Positions 1 through 11,499 of a stretch of DNA of 64,000 bases are shown here, one piece after another. The notes beneath the pieces are model-generated. The model ran no database searches. It saw only the letters and a list, made by a program, of their open reading frames with translations, and was not told the DNA's origin. The position numbers were made by a program, and so were the translations under genes. This DNA is from Ophioderma brevispina. Its lineage: Eukaryota; Echinodermata; Ophiuroidea; Amphilepidida; Ophiodermatidae. Position 1 is the first letter of the stretch; the number at the start of each line of letters is the position of its first letter. Location: the NCBI GenBank assembly GCA_023653785.1, contig JAMKCH010005340.1, positions 1-64,000 of the forward strand, given 5' to 3'.

Positions 1-270
1 CAGCTACAAAAGAAAACCGGCGACAAACTTGTTTAACTGCATGTGATATGTAATGTCCACATAGAACACCGTGCTTTGACTTATCTGTCGTGCAGACAGA
101 AAGTACTAAATGTCATCATATTATTACATAAAGACGGCGTACTTCGGCTTATTCAATTCAGGTGTGATCTATTACTGGGAAGCAGCCATGAATATGCAAC
201 AAAAAAAAAAATGGGTTCGAAAAAACATTGCGCGGGAGCTTCTTTCTGGAAATCTCCTCTGTCTCTTTAA
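1..270. mobile_element. Partial copy of the 12585-type MITE, cut by window edge
   Basis: Reverse-complement relative of 12585-12942: shares GTGCTTTGACTTATCTGTCG, AGACGGCGTACTTCGG and the terminal AAATCTCCTCTGTCTCT near 253-268. The other end is outside the window. Non-coding. Confidence 0.7.
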
Positions 271-373
271 TGCCTGATGTTTTGTTAACACTTGTATTGG
301 TCTGCGTTTTCCTGGAATACACAAACTTGACTCCCCATGTCTTTAGTATTTGTGGAATATTTAGAGTTATTAA

Positions 374-723
374 AGGTGCCAACACTGAGATTTTGAGGCA
401 CCCAAAATATTGTGTTACAGTGTAATTTCATATTAAATTAGACAATCAATAGATTTCTTAGCTTGTATTTGGCTACAGGAAATGTCTTAAAGAGAGAAAT
501 AAAGTGATTTAATTTGCTTACTATTTCAATATAAAACATAGGCCTGAATTTTGCATGTTGCTCTATATGAATTTAGAAACTTCACAATTTTGGGACCAAA
601 GATGATCCTTCTCAGCTGAATCCTTTCAGATGGGGATATTTTATGACAAGCTTAATCAGGGCCCAAAAAATTAGTACTTTCATTTTTGTCAGGACAGCTA
701 TGTGTGAAATCTCTTGTTGCACC
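374..723. mobile_element. TTAA-type MITE, family AGGTGCAA, copy 1
   Basis: Flanked by TTAA (370-373 and 724-727) with inverted ends AGGTGCCAACACTGAGATTT and AAATCTCTTGTTGCACCT. The interior matches 31994-32333 over its full length (for example TTAGACAATCAATA and CAGATGGGGATAT). TTAA targets are used by piggyBac and Kolobok transposons; which one drove this family is unclear. Non-coding. Confidence 0.85.
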
Positions 724-979
724 TTAAGGAAAAAGGGTGATTTTCTAAATGAGAACTCGCACATATAGGGTCCATAATTATCCATTGTGAAAAAAACAAA
801 GTCTGTTCTGGAAGTCTGTACTGCCTTCAAACTTAGGCGTTCAAATCCCCAATTCTCAAAATGTTCTGCAATGCACGATAAAGGAATCATGCACCTAAGG
901 CCTATCTTGGTTGCCGCTATTCTCCATGAAACACTTTATATAATAAGTTCAAATAAAACCTTAACCATGAACTATATGT

Positions 980-1400
980 TCTTTGTGTCACATGACTTGA
1001 TGGCAGAAAGAACATAGGGATCACTTGTCCACTGTTGTCTGTTGTGTTGTTGTATGTTGTTGATGTTGGTGTGTTGTGAAAAAGGGTTAAGATTCGCTGT
1101 AATATCCAAATATTTGATGGATTTAAACAAATTTGGGTCAAAAGTGCAAACATGACATCCCCCATTTGATGATGAGGTCAAAAGGTCACATACCAAGGTC
1201 AAAGGTCATGTGAGGTCAAGTTGTAAAATAGGCTGAAAATGTAAAATTAACCACATTTGAAAAGTTGAAGTGCAATTGGAACCAAACTTGGTTATGAAGT
1301 TTACTTGCAATCCCTCATTTGTGTTTGAGGTCAAATGTCACACATCAAGGTCAAAGGTCATGTGCTATCATTCACAAACCGCGATGGCAGGCGACACAAG
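980..1400. repeat. Dispersed repeat with AGGTCA half-sites, copy 1
   Basis: Contains perfect AGGTCAAAGGTCA (DR1) at 1196-1208 and 1348-1360 and further AGGTCA half-sites. A TTGTTG-rich block (1025-1070) leads in and GGCAGGCGACACAAGCGGTC follows (about 1386). Copies at 28330-29080, 14290-14560 and 43530-43920 share this order, some reversed. Non-coding. Confidence 0.8.
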
Positions 1401-1788
1401 CGGTCCGAGGACTGACGTATTTTTTAAGACCTTCGATCATAGGCATACCTATCCTTTTAAAGTGAACCACTTACAATGTTTCTATCAAATTTTCATGAGA
1501 AAATGTGTTTTGGAAAGCAAATATTGCAAGGGTTCTGCACTTTGCATGGGAGGGAGACATCAGATGATATAAAAATTTCAACTTCTTTAGGTAAGTCGGG
1601 AGGACCAGGTTGTGGATCACGAAATGCCCCTTTAAAACAAAAATTATGTTGTTTAGATTGAATTATACAGATTTAATAACCAAAACACAGACATACAAGT
1701 CTGTTTAAAAAACTCATTTGCTTTATCACATTACATATTTATAATTAAATTCACATCTTATATAGCCTGGTGGATTCAAGCTGATTAA

Positions 1789-2591
1789 AGGAACTATCCA
1801 CCCAAAAGATTAAATTTGTAGGAGTAGCTTAAAAGTAAAGGACAAATTCTCATCTAATTTTTTTAACTGAAAATTGACTGAAAAGGAAGAAAACAGAAGT
1901 GTTCAAAGATTTGAATCTCCATTCAATTACATGCACTACAATCTTGGACAAAAGTAGTTGGCACACCTTGTGAAAATTCACTCTTTTACACCTCCATAAG
2001 TTTGGCCATTTTTGAAAGTATGAAATTGAACTTTTTTGTATCAAGCTTGAAACTTTTGCTATTCCATAAAACCTCCCCCTTCGCCACCAATCAATGTTGA
2101 GTATTGTTAGGCACACTCAGTGGCGTATCGGGCCTGCCCGCTCTGAGGGGGCAAATTTCCCAGTCTTGGGGAAATTTTCCTCTCAAGGGGGTCAAAAGGC
2201 CAATTTTTCCCAGTCAGAGGGCTAAAAAAGGGCTGATTTAGCATGATTTTTGCAAATTTTTTCCCGGCCAAAGTTGTCAGGGGGGCAACCCCCCCTGCCC
2301 CCCGCCTGTTACGCCAGTGGGCATACTGTAACAATTTCAGGTTTCAACACTGTTCCGGGGGAGAGGGGAGCGATTTTAACGTACGGTAAGAAAAGTGTGC
2401 CAACACTTTTGTCCAAGATTGTAGTAAATGTCCCTATGGATAGTAATTACTAAATATCCAAGTTTGATGCTTTCGGTCTTATCACTTGTAGGGTATGGTA
2501 GGATACCTATACTTGATATAGATATGTAAAAATCTGACTTTTTATCATTTTTTTTTCAATTTTATGATATAGCAAATCACTGCCAGTGCCT
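1789..2591. mobile_element. TTAA-type MITE, family AGGCACT, copy 1 (with nested hAT-like MITE)
   Basis: TTAA at 1785-1788 and 2592-2595. The right end reads CAAATCACTGCCAGTGCCT. The interior matches 15633-16095 (TCTCCATTCAATTA, CTTGTAGGGTATGGTAGGATACC). The element 2118-2319 is inserted in it. The left end has diverged (AGGAACTATCCACC). Confidence 0.8.
2118..2319. mobile_element. hAT-like MITE, GTGGCGTA ends
   Basis: Ends CAGTGGCGTA and, reversed, CACTGGCGTA. The flanks are GGCACACT (2110-2117) and GGCATACT (2320-2327), an 8-bp duplication with one change. It is G/C-run rich and non-coding, and is inserted inside the TTAA-type element 1789-2591. Confidence 0.85.
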
Positions 2592-2672
2592 TTAAAGGCT
2601 GACTCAGAGATTTCCCGATGAGGGCGCACTAAATTTAATCAGGTTTTTGCATATACATAATGCTTGTCCATA

Positions 2673-2961
2673 TCGAGGGTTGACAATCAGAAGGACGTAA
2701 CTCAACACTAAACGAAATATTAAAATTTCTTTAATTCTGCTGTTCATAATTCAAAATTGTTCTTTGTTTACTAAAGTTTATAATGTTTGCTTACAGTACC
2801 ATGAGCTTTAACATATGTTTACATTTTGAGTAATGAATAGATTTGCTTAGTAGAAAATATTAAACATCACATTTCTCAAAAGCAGTATTACAGCAGAATT
2901 AAAGAAATTCTTAATATTTCTTTTAGTGTTGAGTTACGTCCTTCTGATTCTCAACCCTCGA
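2673..2961. mobile_element. Foldback MITE with TA-flanked ends
   Basis: Arms of about 72 bp (from TCGAGGGTTGACAATCAG on the left to CTGATTCTCAACCCTCGA on the right) match with few changes; flanked by TA on both sides. TA duplication and TIR layout suggest a Tc1/mariner-driven MITE. Nested in 2596-3365. Confidence 0.82.
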
Positions 2962-3063
2962 TATACAAATTGCTGTGTGAAATGGAAGCCCTTCATATAG
3001 AAAATCACAACTTTGTCATAAAATTCCAGAACCGGAATTTTTGTTATACACGGTATCCTATGG

Positions 3064-3208
3064 CAGGGGCGGCGCTCAAAATTTAAGAAAAACAGGGGTT
3101 TTTGAGCAAAAATTAGGGGTTTTTAACCAAAATGAGTTCATTTTGTACTGTTTTGCCCCCCTTATGATATTTCGCTCCTCCTATGAGTTTACCCTGGCGC
3201 CGCCCCTG
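3064..3208. mobile_element. hAT-like MITE, CAGGGGCGGCGC ends
   Basis: 145-bp element with ends CAGGGGCGGCGC and CAGGGGCGGCGCC (reversed), flanked by a perfect 8-bp duplication TCCTATGG (3056-3063 and 3209-3216). Nested in the element 2596-3365; the related copy at 5428-5773 shows the empty site. Confidence 0.9.
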
Positions 3209-3369
3209 TCCTATGGCACTGTTATGCTGTACATAAATGTTTACTGCATGAAAATGAAAAATCCAATTCATCTCTAACTTTGGAATTAAGCATTTTAGTT
3301 GACTATCTTTATTTCTAGATGACTATTTGAATGAAAATTATATTTTGAAATCTCTGAGTCGGCCTTTAA

Positions 3370-5427
3370 GTAACCAATACAATGATTGTACATAAGAATT
3401 ACACTGTGGTAAAGCAGGGGTTCCAACCCCTACAGTATATTCATCTGATGCCCTACCCAAGGTATATACACACTTCCAAACACTCCTGTGTAGCGCCCAT
3501 ATAATAAAAATAAAAAAAGAAAGTGCAAATATAGTTCATTACAAAGGAAAAATAACCTGTAATAAAAAAGAAACTGAGGAAATCCTTAATAAAGACTTGT
3601 AGCTAGAGGCAAGATTGAAAGAGATAAACCCTGCAATTGCCTGTCAGTCAAAGGGACAATAACTTTTGTCTTTTTCGCACGGTCGGAGACCGTGCTTTGC
3701 TATGGGTTTTAACCCGGAAGTAATATCTTCCATAGGATTGCATGGACAAACGAAATACATGGGTACCTTTCTATAAGTTAGATTTAGGAACTGTGTGATT
3801 AGTTTTAGACGAAAAAGATTTGTATTATAGATCCGTATAGGTAAAGATAAAAGTCGCGAATGTGCATTGTATTATGTTTCTTCAAGATTTCCAAAGTAGT
3901 TAAAGACTTGTGTTTACAAATCATGAACATCTACATTAGTTTGTGCATGCGAAAACCCTGTACAAATCCGTATGGTTTCTTTCACCTTCGACTACGGCGT
4001 ATTAGGCCATTTGACTAGTTATAGAGGGAGTGATAACAACTTAGGCTAAGGCCTATATTAATGCTCGGAAGAAATATTTGGTGTTTGTTACGTAATTGAA
4101 GCGCGGCTAGCTCACGTTGTCTGGCACGCGTATTCAGAAGTCTTTGGTTCGGCCTGTAACTCGCGGAGGGAAATGTGAAACGGTGAAAGTCTCAGTTGAA
4201 GGGATGCAGTGGGATTTTACCGTCAATTATTATAGTTCACTTTGACTGTGTCCCGGGTCATTGTAATATAATGGGGTAATGAGAGAAAGCGGATGATAAT
4301 TGCTAAGCGTGCTTGCTAATATAGGGCGTTGATATTAAGTTTTCCATTCAATGATGGAATTTACACATGAGCATAAGTCATCCCTTTGGTTGACTGGCCA
4401 AACAAATTTGCAGTCAATTTGATAGTGGTGTGTTTAAACAGATTAGGCCTGGAGTTGGTTTACACGTCACATGGCCACCTGGGGTGTAGTAGGTTTGATG
4501 AGGTTATTTTTTCATAATTAAGATTAGTTTTGTAAATCTCTCAATAGTTTTTTCTTTATTTGAATTAATAAACTCCAAATGGTTTTGTAGCATGGTCAGG
4601 TGCCAGTACATGAACATTTTTTGATGCAATTGTGAGAAATTTGATGCTCAGAAGCTATTCTTATTGAAAAGGTGGGAAGAGAACCCCAATGTTTTGATTT
4701 GAAATCCCTCTTTGGGGATCCACCCACCAGTTAAGGAGGTGGTCTTTTTTGTTAAGTCAATGTAATGTTGAGATTTATAGGTGTTATATCCCATAAAAAT
4801 GTTAACTGTAGGTACCTTTTGCTTTCATACATGTATTCCACACACTTCGTGAATAATATGTTAATCCTGCCTTACTTAATGCATATTAACATTTTTCTGT
4901 TGGTCCTTTGCCTGTCTCCTTTTTTGTTTTTTGTTTATAGTTTTTGTGGGCGTGAAATGGCCTTGGATTGCCGATAATAACGCCATCTTCTTTCAACACC
5001 TACCTACCGTCATTGTTTTCTAATTTTCAAAGATACGAGACGCGCATGTATGATGTATACATGGCTGTTATTTTCCTCAGTTTTTCTGAAGTTTCAAGAC
5101 GTGTTTTTACAAATCATCTACATCTTACAGCACATATATACATGAATAGCAATTCCCTCCAATGTCACCTTGGTTTTAACTGTAACATACTGTAATATAA
5201 CTTATTTTCTATTTATTTTTACAACTACACACTTGTATAATGTTATGTTACACTTCCATTTGTATACGAAATATATCTTTTATATTAAGTTAACTAGTGC
5301 AAGCACTGTGTCTTATCAGTGTGTATAAACTGTAGATATCAAGTTTCAACTTAACTTAACAAATCATAACTTACGTTCGTTTAAATTACTACCACCAAAT
5401 AACTCATACACATGCGAGAAACCTTAC
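3370..5427. other. Unassigned stretch
   Basis: No gene or family repeat recognised. There is a hairpin GCACGGTC-GGA-GACCGTGC at 3677-3695, a mildly CpG-richer patch around 3960-4260, and AT-rich DNA after 4500. Reading frames here are short and without known motifs. Confidence 0.5.
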
Positions 5428-5773
5428 AAGGGCCGACTCAAAGATTCCCATGAGGGCTCAACGTCAGTCTCAACACATCAGGTTTTTTTTGGAATTTACA
5501 TAATGCTTCTCCCTATACGGGCACTGTGTAAAAATAACTAAGCTCAAATCAAAGTCCTTCATTCAACATCACAACTTTATCATAAACTGCCGGATCCAAA
5601 ATTTGTTAAACACAATATCCTATTACACTGGTATACTTCTATGCTTACTGCATGAAAACAAATGATCCCAATCATCTCTAACTTTGGAATTCACATTTTA
5701 GGTGGCTATCTGCGATCTAATGATTATTTTTAATTACTAAACACAAACATTAATTCAATCTCTGATTCAGCCT
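5428..5773. mobile_element. TTAA-type MITE, family AGGCYGACTC, uninterrupted copy
   Basis: Starts GGGCCGACTCAAAGATTCCC and ends ATCTCTGATTCAGCCT before TTAA (5774-5777); the left target has decayed. Shares GCATGAAAAC and CATCTCTAACTTTGGAATT with 2596-3365 and preserves both of its insertion points unfilled. Confidence 0.82.
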
Positions 5774-6839
5774 TTAAAACTACACCTAAAAACATAAATG
5801 AGTATACAGTCAAATTTCTTGTGAGTCAAAAATAGATTTTCTTGCAAAAATTATACACTCATTGAAATATACTTTTGCCAAACTTCATGCATTGTGGTAT
5901 CGGTTCAAAACACCCTGTGGGGTAATACATAGCAATCCTCTTATTATACCACATCCATCCGTAAACTTTCCTCCCAGTTTATACTTAACATATATTCGTA
6001 TATATTGCTGTAATATTTATTTTTGCACTTTCAATCATTTGTATACCAGAATCTTAAATTTTACACTTAATTTGTAATATTAATTATAATCATTTTATAC
6101 TAGTCCTGCATTTGGTGGTACTTTCCTGAGTATTAATTAATTAATACCACTGGGCCTATTTTTTCGCTTACAACTTCAAACAATACCCTAGAGTCGGACC
6201 TGACAATCGCCCATACAAGTGTACTCCTAAACTTTTTATACAACTCTCTGTAATTTTAAACCTTAAAGTGAATCCAATGAATAGCTGGAGTAATGTTAAC
6301 CATTGTATCAACAAATAACACACTTCATGGTTATAAATTCATCCATTCCATTGTACAACTTCAATATAGCAATTGCGGGTCAACAGCGACCACTTATTGA
6401 CAGGCAACACAATTTGTTTATGCACATGCTCATTATCAATAAAGCTGCTAAAGATAGCGCGTGGCTCTTCAATCAGCTATTAAAAACTCCACGCGAGTAC
6501 GATCGTCACACGCTTTTCCGCAAAGTCTCTGGTGTTGTAACCGCCCTGCTTCATGCTTGCTCGTGCATTGATTGTATGTAAACAATAACATACAGCATCT
6601 ATTTAAGTTCCAATTTATCTTTGACTTTTCTGATTTTGAGCATTCACAAAATTAGTGGAGAATGGTGCATTTTGACTATTTAATATCATGTTCATCTGAT
6701 TTAGATAAATTTGTCAGCATATTTATAATATTTTAGAAGATTGAGGCATGTAAACAAATCATGGTATCTAGTGACCATTCAAACTACTAGTATTGCCAGT
6801 ATTGGGAGATGTGATCATGTGTGTTGTAGTTATGTTGAA
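5774..6839. other. Unassigned stretch
   Basis: AT-rich; only GGTTCAAAACACCCTGTGG near 5900 resembles one end of the CAGAGGG MITE family. No gene. Confidence 0.45.
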
Positions 6840-7015
6840 TGTCAGAGTCCATTGGGCTTCAATTGAGTCCGAGTCCAGCAGGTCTGAGTCTGCGGTGAAT
6901 CCGAGTCTATGGCATGGGCCCTGAGGTTCAAGTCCATGGGACCCGAGACCGAGTCCACCGAGCATGAGTCCAAGTCTGAGTGACTCGGACTCGCCAATTG
7001 AGTCCGGACGTTCTA
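6840..7015. repeat. Degenerate GAGTCC/GAGTCT minisatellite
   Basis: About a dozen GAGTCC, GAGTCT or GAGTCG words at irregular 6-20 bp spacing. Translated, it yields Ser/Asp-rich text that should not be taken as protein. Confidence 0.7.
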
Positions 7016-7299
7016 AACTCCACATCGTAGTGCGTCACGCGTCAAATCTGCAACCGATTGCGTCAAAATCGTGTTATACAGGCTTAGAAGAAACACTGAG
7101 CGGAATGTTCCAGACAACCAGATGCCATGTTCACAAAGGAAATGTAAGACCGAAAACAATACAGTGGGGCTATCTACACAGGGCACCAGATCCGCATCAA
7201 TGTATGTGGTACTTCCAAGATCCAGATGTGTGTGAACGTGCGTTGGACTGTCTGCACGATGCACATTTTCATACTGTTACAGCATGATTGTTGTGACAT

Positions 7300-7560
7300 G
7301 TAAAAACAAATATATCGCGTAAGTGCGTGCACGTCAGTGCGTAATGGAATCGCACGTTATTAGGCGTGACACTGTGCGATGCAATAGAAACCACGATAGA
7401 AGCGTGTTCCTATCCGCACTCCCTATATTTCGATCTCAAGTTTGAGGGTGACGTGTGACGTCACTGTGCGCGTTAGGTTTTGCGCCCTAGAAACGCACGC
7501 GCTGACCTTTCCAGTCGCGTCATTACGTATACGTCACCCTCAATGACTCAAGACCGAACA
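7300..7560. promoter_or_regulatory. CpG-rich block with a CRE palindrome
   Basis: High CpG density for this region, repeated GCGTnA words and a perfect CRE-type palindrome GTGACGTCAC at 7455-7464. It could be a promoter or enhancer, but no gene start was recognised on either side. Confidence 0.25.
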
Positions 7561-8424
7561 GAGTACACCCTGTGGGCTGTGCAGTGTGCAGTAACACGAT
7601 ACTCCTATGTATGTAATACACCATGCAAGCCGGCGCTCAAGTAGATAGCCCCAGTAAGTGATGTGTGAGCATATAGGACATTTTTGACAGAAACACATTG
7701 TATCATAGGTATATGGTACTACTTTGAACTTGTAAGTAGCCTATGTTTACAATCACGACAATACACAATACGTGATCGTCAAGATCATCAGTGCATGCCT
7801 AGCCTAGCTTTTCTTCAAATACAAAATCGCAACTACCGGCTCGGGCTCGGCAATGGTGACGAGCTAAATATACTAGTCATCTCTGTAACAAAACATCCAC
7901 TGCGCTAACATACTCTTCCATGCAACACTACTTGTGGTCTGCTGACGGAAGAGATGAAGGCAACGGCATATTTGAACTCAAATCCCTCAAATATTCAAAT
8001 TCAAGTGCTTTATTTCTCAAAATTTCTTCATCCACATCTTTTGTTTGTGAGACAAGTTGCTCAATAGCGTTTTCTTTCTAGCTCTATGCCAAAAGGTGTA
8101 GAGGGCTGATTGGTAGATTAAATGTAATTTGATATGATTGCCAATGATTCGATTTTAGCGGATAGTCGGCCCATTGGTCTAACGTATATTTTGCAACACC
8201 TCTAATCCCACCAACTTCAGTAAAACGGAAACATTAATGACCTTCACCGCCTGATTATTAATAGAATTAGAATCTGTGGTAATTTATGAATTATTGTCAA
8301 ACAATAAAAGAGCAAGGAGGTGTGCCCTCTCGGAGTCATCATTTTTTATGGTTGTAGCATACTAGTAGAAGTAGTACCAGTAGGCTACCAGTAGACATTA
8401 GCGTACATACACATTAAGCATAGC

Positions 8425-8680
8425 ATTTATTAGGTGCTTGTTCTGATTTATGTCTTGTGTCCGCTACATGATACAAGAGCCTGACACTTACACACAACTT
8501 GCACTTACTCCCCATCAAGTACCGTGGGAAACAAACTTGCAGTCGCTGATGGTAGAAGCAACATTCATATTGAAAAATCAAAGTACTGTCTAATGGCATT
8601 TTTTTGTTTATATCTTGGGAATGAAAGGCGCGAGGATTTGAGTGGTGGATCCCACCCCTTACACCTCCCACTCCCTCAAC
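8425..8680. mobile_element. Partial relative of the 52124 MITE
   Basis: Shares AGAGCCTGACACTTACACAC and CAAGTACCGTGGGAAAC with 52124-52451. The right part is unclear and is followed by the hAT-like MITE at 8689. Confidence 0.55.
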
Positions 8681-8688
8681 CACTGGTT

Positions 8689-8938
8689 CAGTGGCGTACC
8701 GACTCGGGGGCGGGGGTGGGGGGATTTCCCCCTCTGGCTCAAATAAGTGGGACGATTCGACCAAAATAGCATTTTTATCCCTCTTTTTGTGGGAATTTTA
8801 ACCAATTTCACCAATTCAGCCTAAACTAATTGGGGGGGGGGAAATTAAAAAAACCAAGAAAACTACGAATTTTGCCCCCTCTTGGCGGACGATCAGGAAA
8901 TTTTGCCCCTCTGAATCGACGCCTCGGTAACTCGCTGC
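8689..8938. mobile_element. hAT-like MITE, 250 bp
   Basis: Left end CAGTGGCGTACCGA; right end diverged. A perfect 8-bp duplication CACTGGTT flanks it (8681-8688 and 8939-8946). The interior has long G or C runs and TTTTGCCCC words like the copy at 23677-23897. Frames crossing it are composition artefacts. Confidence 0.82.
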
Positions 8939-9100
8939 CACTGGTTAATGCCACTGCATGGGTATTACCGCCTAACTTTATGAGGATATACATGTAAAAC
9001 GTGTATAACCATGGTGGGGGTGTGGGGTGGCAGGGGGATCGAATCCTTGCCCCCCCCCACCAGCCCCCTATAAACTGACCGTTTATACAGTGTCTATGGG

Positions 9101-10580
9101 GTTTCACACCACTAAATGCTGCTCCCATTCCGTATCCTGTACAAAATGGGCGAGATGAAATCGTCATTTTCTCCTCATTGAAACATCTCAACCTATAAAG
9201 CTAACATCCTGCTTGAAGATCATCATATCTCCTGACCCAATCAATCATGAAAGTAGGGTAGTTATCCCCAAAATTTTCGAGCGACTGGACCGCCAAGACT
9301 AGCATGCCCCGTGGATCCTGGAGGTCACAGCCTTTTTTCAGTCGGGTGTTCCCTTTAAGATACGGTTAAAATTGGTTTGTCGGATAAAATAACATTATCA
9401 ATGACACCTTTTTTTGAATTCCTACAGATTTTATACCATATTGATAGCAACCATGATTTTCAACCCAGATCTCGCCATTCTTCAGTTTTAAGGGTTTATA
9501 CTTAGGCGAGGGTCCCCAAAAAAAAACACCTCAGTTGCAGTGGGGGGGACTTCTTACGGTTCTACGTTATTTACTGGTGTGAACCTTAGGTTTCACCACC
9601 ACTAAATGCTCTGCCCATTCGTTCCTGTACAAAATGGGCGAGATTGAAAAACTCATTTTCTCCTCAATGCAACATATCAGACCTTAAGCTAACATTCTGC
9701 TTGACGATCATCATATCTCCTACCCAATCAATCATGAAATTAGGGGAGTTATCCAAAATTTTCGAGCGACTGGCGCCAAGACTAGCATGCCTCGTGGATC
9801 CTGGCGCGTCACAGAACTTTTTCAGTCAGTGTTCCCTGTAAGAATACGGTTAAAATTGGTTTGTCGGATCCAAATAACATATCAATGACAACCTTTTTTT
9901 GATATTCTACAGATTGATACTTAATAGTGATAGCAACCATGATTTCACCAGATCTCGCCAATTCTCTCAGTTTTTAAGGTATACTTAGGCGAGGGTCACC
10001 AAAAAAAAACACCTCATTTGCAGGGGGGGCTGACTTACCGGTTTCTTCTTCTTCACGTTTATTTTACTGGTGTGAATCCATATATGTTTCACACCACTTA
10101 ATGCTCTGGCTCCTTCGTGTTCCTGTACAAAATGGGCGAGATGAAACTTCATTTTTCTCCTCATGGAACAATCTCAGACCTTAAAGCTACTTCTGCTGAA
10201 GATCATCGATCGCCTACCCAATCAAAATGAAAAATTAGGTAGTTATCGCCAAATTTTCGAGCGACTGGACCGCCAAGACTCGCATGCCCCGTGGATCCTG
10301 GAGGTCACAGCACTTTTCATCAGGTGTTCCCCTGTAAGTAATAACCGTTAAAATTGGTTTTGGTTCGATCAAAATAACATAATCAATGACAAACCTTTTG
10401 TTGATATCCTACAATTTATACTAGATTGATAGCAACCATGATTTGCAACACAGATCTCTCCCAGTCATCGCTCAGTTTAATGTTATACTTAGGCGAGGGT
10501 ACCAAAAACAAAACACCTCATTTGCAGTGGGGGCTGGACTTATACCGTTTCCTATCTCACTTATTTACTGGTGTGATCCA
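9101..10580. repeat. Three ~490-bp direct tandem repeats
   Basis: Units 9101-9589, 9590-10085 and 10086-10580 share an ordered set of blocks: CACCACTAAATGCT, TACAAAATGGGCGAGAT, TTTTCGAGCGACTGG, CCGTGGATCCTGG, GGTTAAAATTGGTTT, TTAGGCGAGGGT and TTACTGGTGTGA. Differences are largely one- or two-base insertions and deletions. No frame survives in all three copies, so it is not coding. Relatives in reverse occur at 14010-14280 and 49660-49930. Confidence 0.88.
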
Positions 10581-10969
10581 TGGAGAAAACACCTCGGCAC
10601 CCTTTCTTCCCCCATTCCCCTTTGCAAAGGGTGTGTTACGTCACTGACATAAAAACCAATAATACTCTTTGGGTTACTTTAGGGCATGTACTTTTGTTTG
10701 GTCTTTTTACTTTCTGTACTTTTGAATGTGTGTATCTATTTGAAGCTGTCATTTTTCTATGAGAGCTAACAAAAAAGGTGGATGTAACTACAGAGAAAAA
10801 AAATTGAATACCAAGATGGTTTATTCCAAGAAAAATTGCTCATTTGGTTCAATTTTTTACTCACCCTGTATATTTCAATTCATATGCAGATCTTATGGAG
10901 TTAATATCTTTTGAACCCGGCTGTTTCGTTTTTTTTTTGGTTGGCCCATTTTCTTTAAAATGACGAATT

Positions 10970-11051
10970 TCTGCAAGATGTAGCTTCCACTTTTACCTAC
11001 TCCTTAACTTTAGAATACTTTGACTCTTTTGATCACTGATAGTGCCTTTAA
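10970..11051. mobile_element. Terminal fragment of the AGGCACT MITE family
   Basis: TTTGACTCTTTTGATCACTG and ATAGTGCCTTTAAT match one end of the 15633-16095 element in reverse. The rest of the element is missing or unrecognisable on the left. Confidence 0.6.
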
Positions 11052-11159
11052 TAAAGACTGTATTTAGATCAGCATTCCATCGGCAAAAACATTCATTTTC
11101 AGACATTATGGATTATGCAATGTGTCCTTGCAGAATGAGGCTACCTGGAAGCAGATCAG

Positions 11160-11495
11160 GGGTCTATTCCTGAAACTCAGTCGTAAATCTATGTGCATAC
11201 TATGTCATGCCTGAGTGGACCAATTTGTCCAAAGCACTGTGTAACTGGTATGAGAAGGTCTGTTATGTAGGACATACGCATGAGTAAGTAGGGTTACGCA
11301 CAAGTTTTGGGGAACGGGCCCCCGGGCACTACCTGTGGTTGTGGAACAGCACCACAGATAATAGAACATCTTTTGGTCTGCCCACTGTTGGAGCAACAAT
11401 GCACATTTTCAGAATTCAGTGAAGCAGCCAGACATCTCTGGCTAGATCACATTTGAGAACCACTGTGTTTGGACATGATAAGAAGAAGAAGAATT
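11160..11495 (+). pseudogene. Non-LTR retrotransposon 3' end, truncated
   Basis: Ends like the 17825-18545 relic: a Cys-rich stretch (reading CGTAPQIIEHLLVCPLLEQQ near 11340-11400), an ARHLWLD-like segment and a terminal AAGAAGAAGAA (11481-11491). Only the last ~100 codons remain. Confidence 0.65.
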
Positions 11496-11499
11496 ATGC

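Larger units (their letters stand above)
2596..3365. mobile_element. TTAA-type MITE, family AGGCYGACTC, with two nested insertions
   Basis: TTAA at 2592-2595 (shared with the neighbouring element) and 3366-3369. Ends AGGCTGACTCAGAGATTTC and GAAATCTCTGAGTCGGCCT are near-perfect inverted repeats. Contains the foldback 2673-2961 and the hAT-like MITE 3064-3208; without them it aligns to 5428-5773. Confidence 0.88.

Noticed and set aside
3677..3695. Stem-loop GCACGGTC-GGA-GACCGTGC as a terminator
   Set aside because: An isolated 8-bp stem in eukaryotic DNA; no gene ends nearby.
6964..7287. Open frame of 107 codons on the + strand with SDSDS text
   Set aside because: It starts in the GAGTCC minisatellite and has no known domain or splice support.
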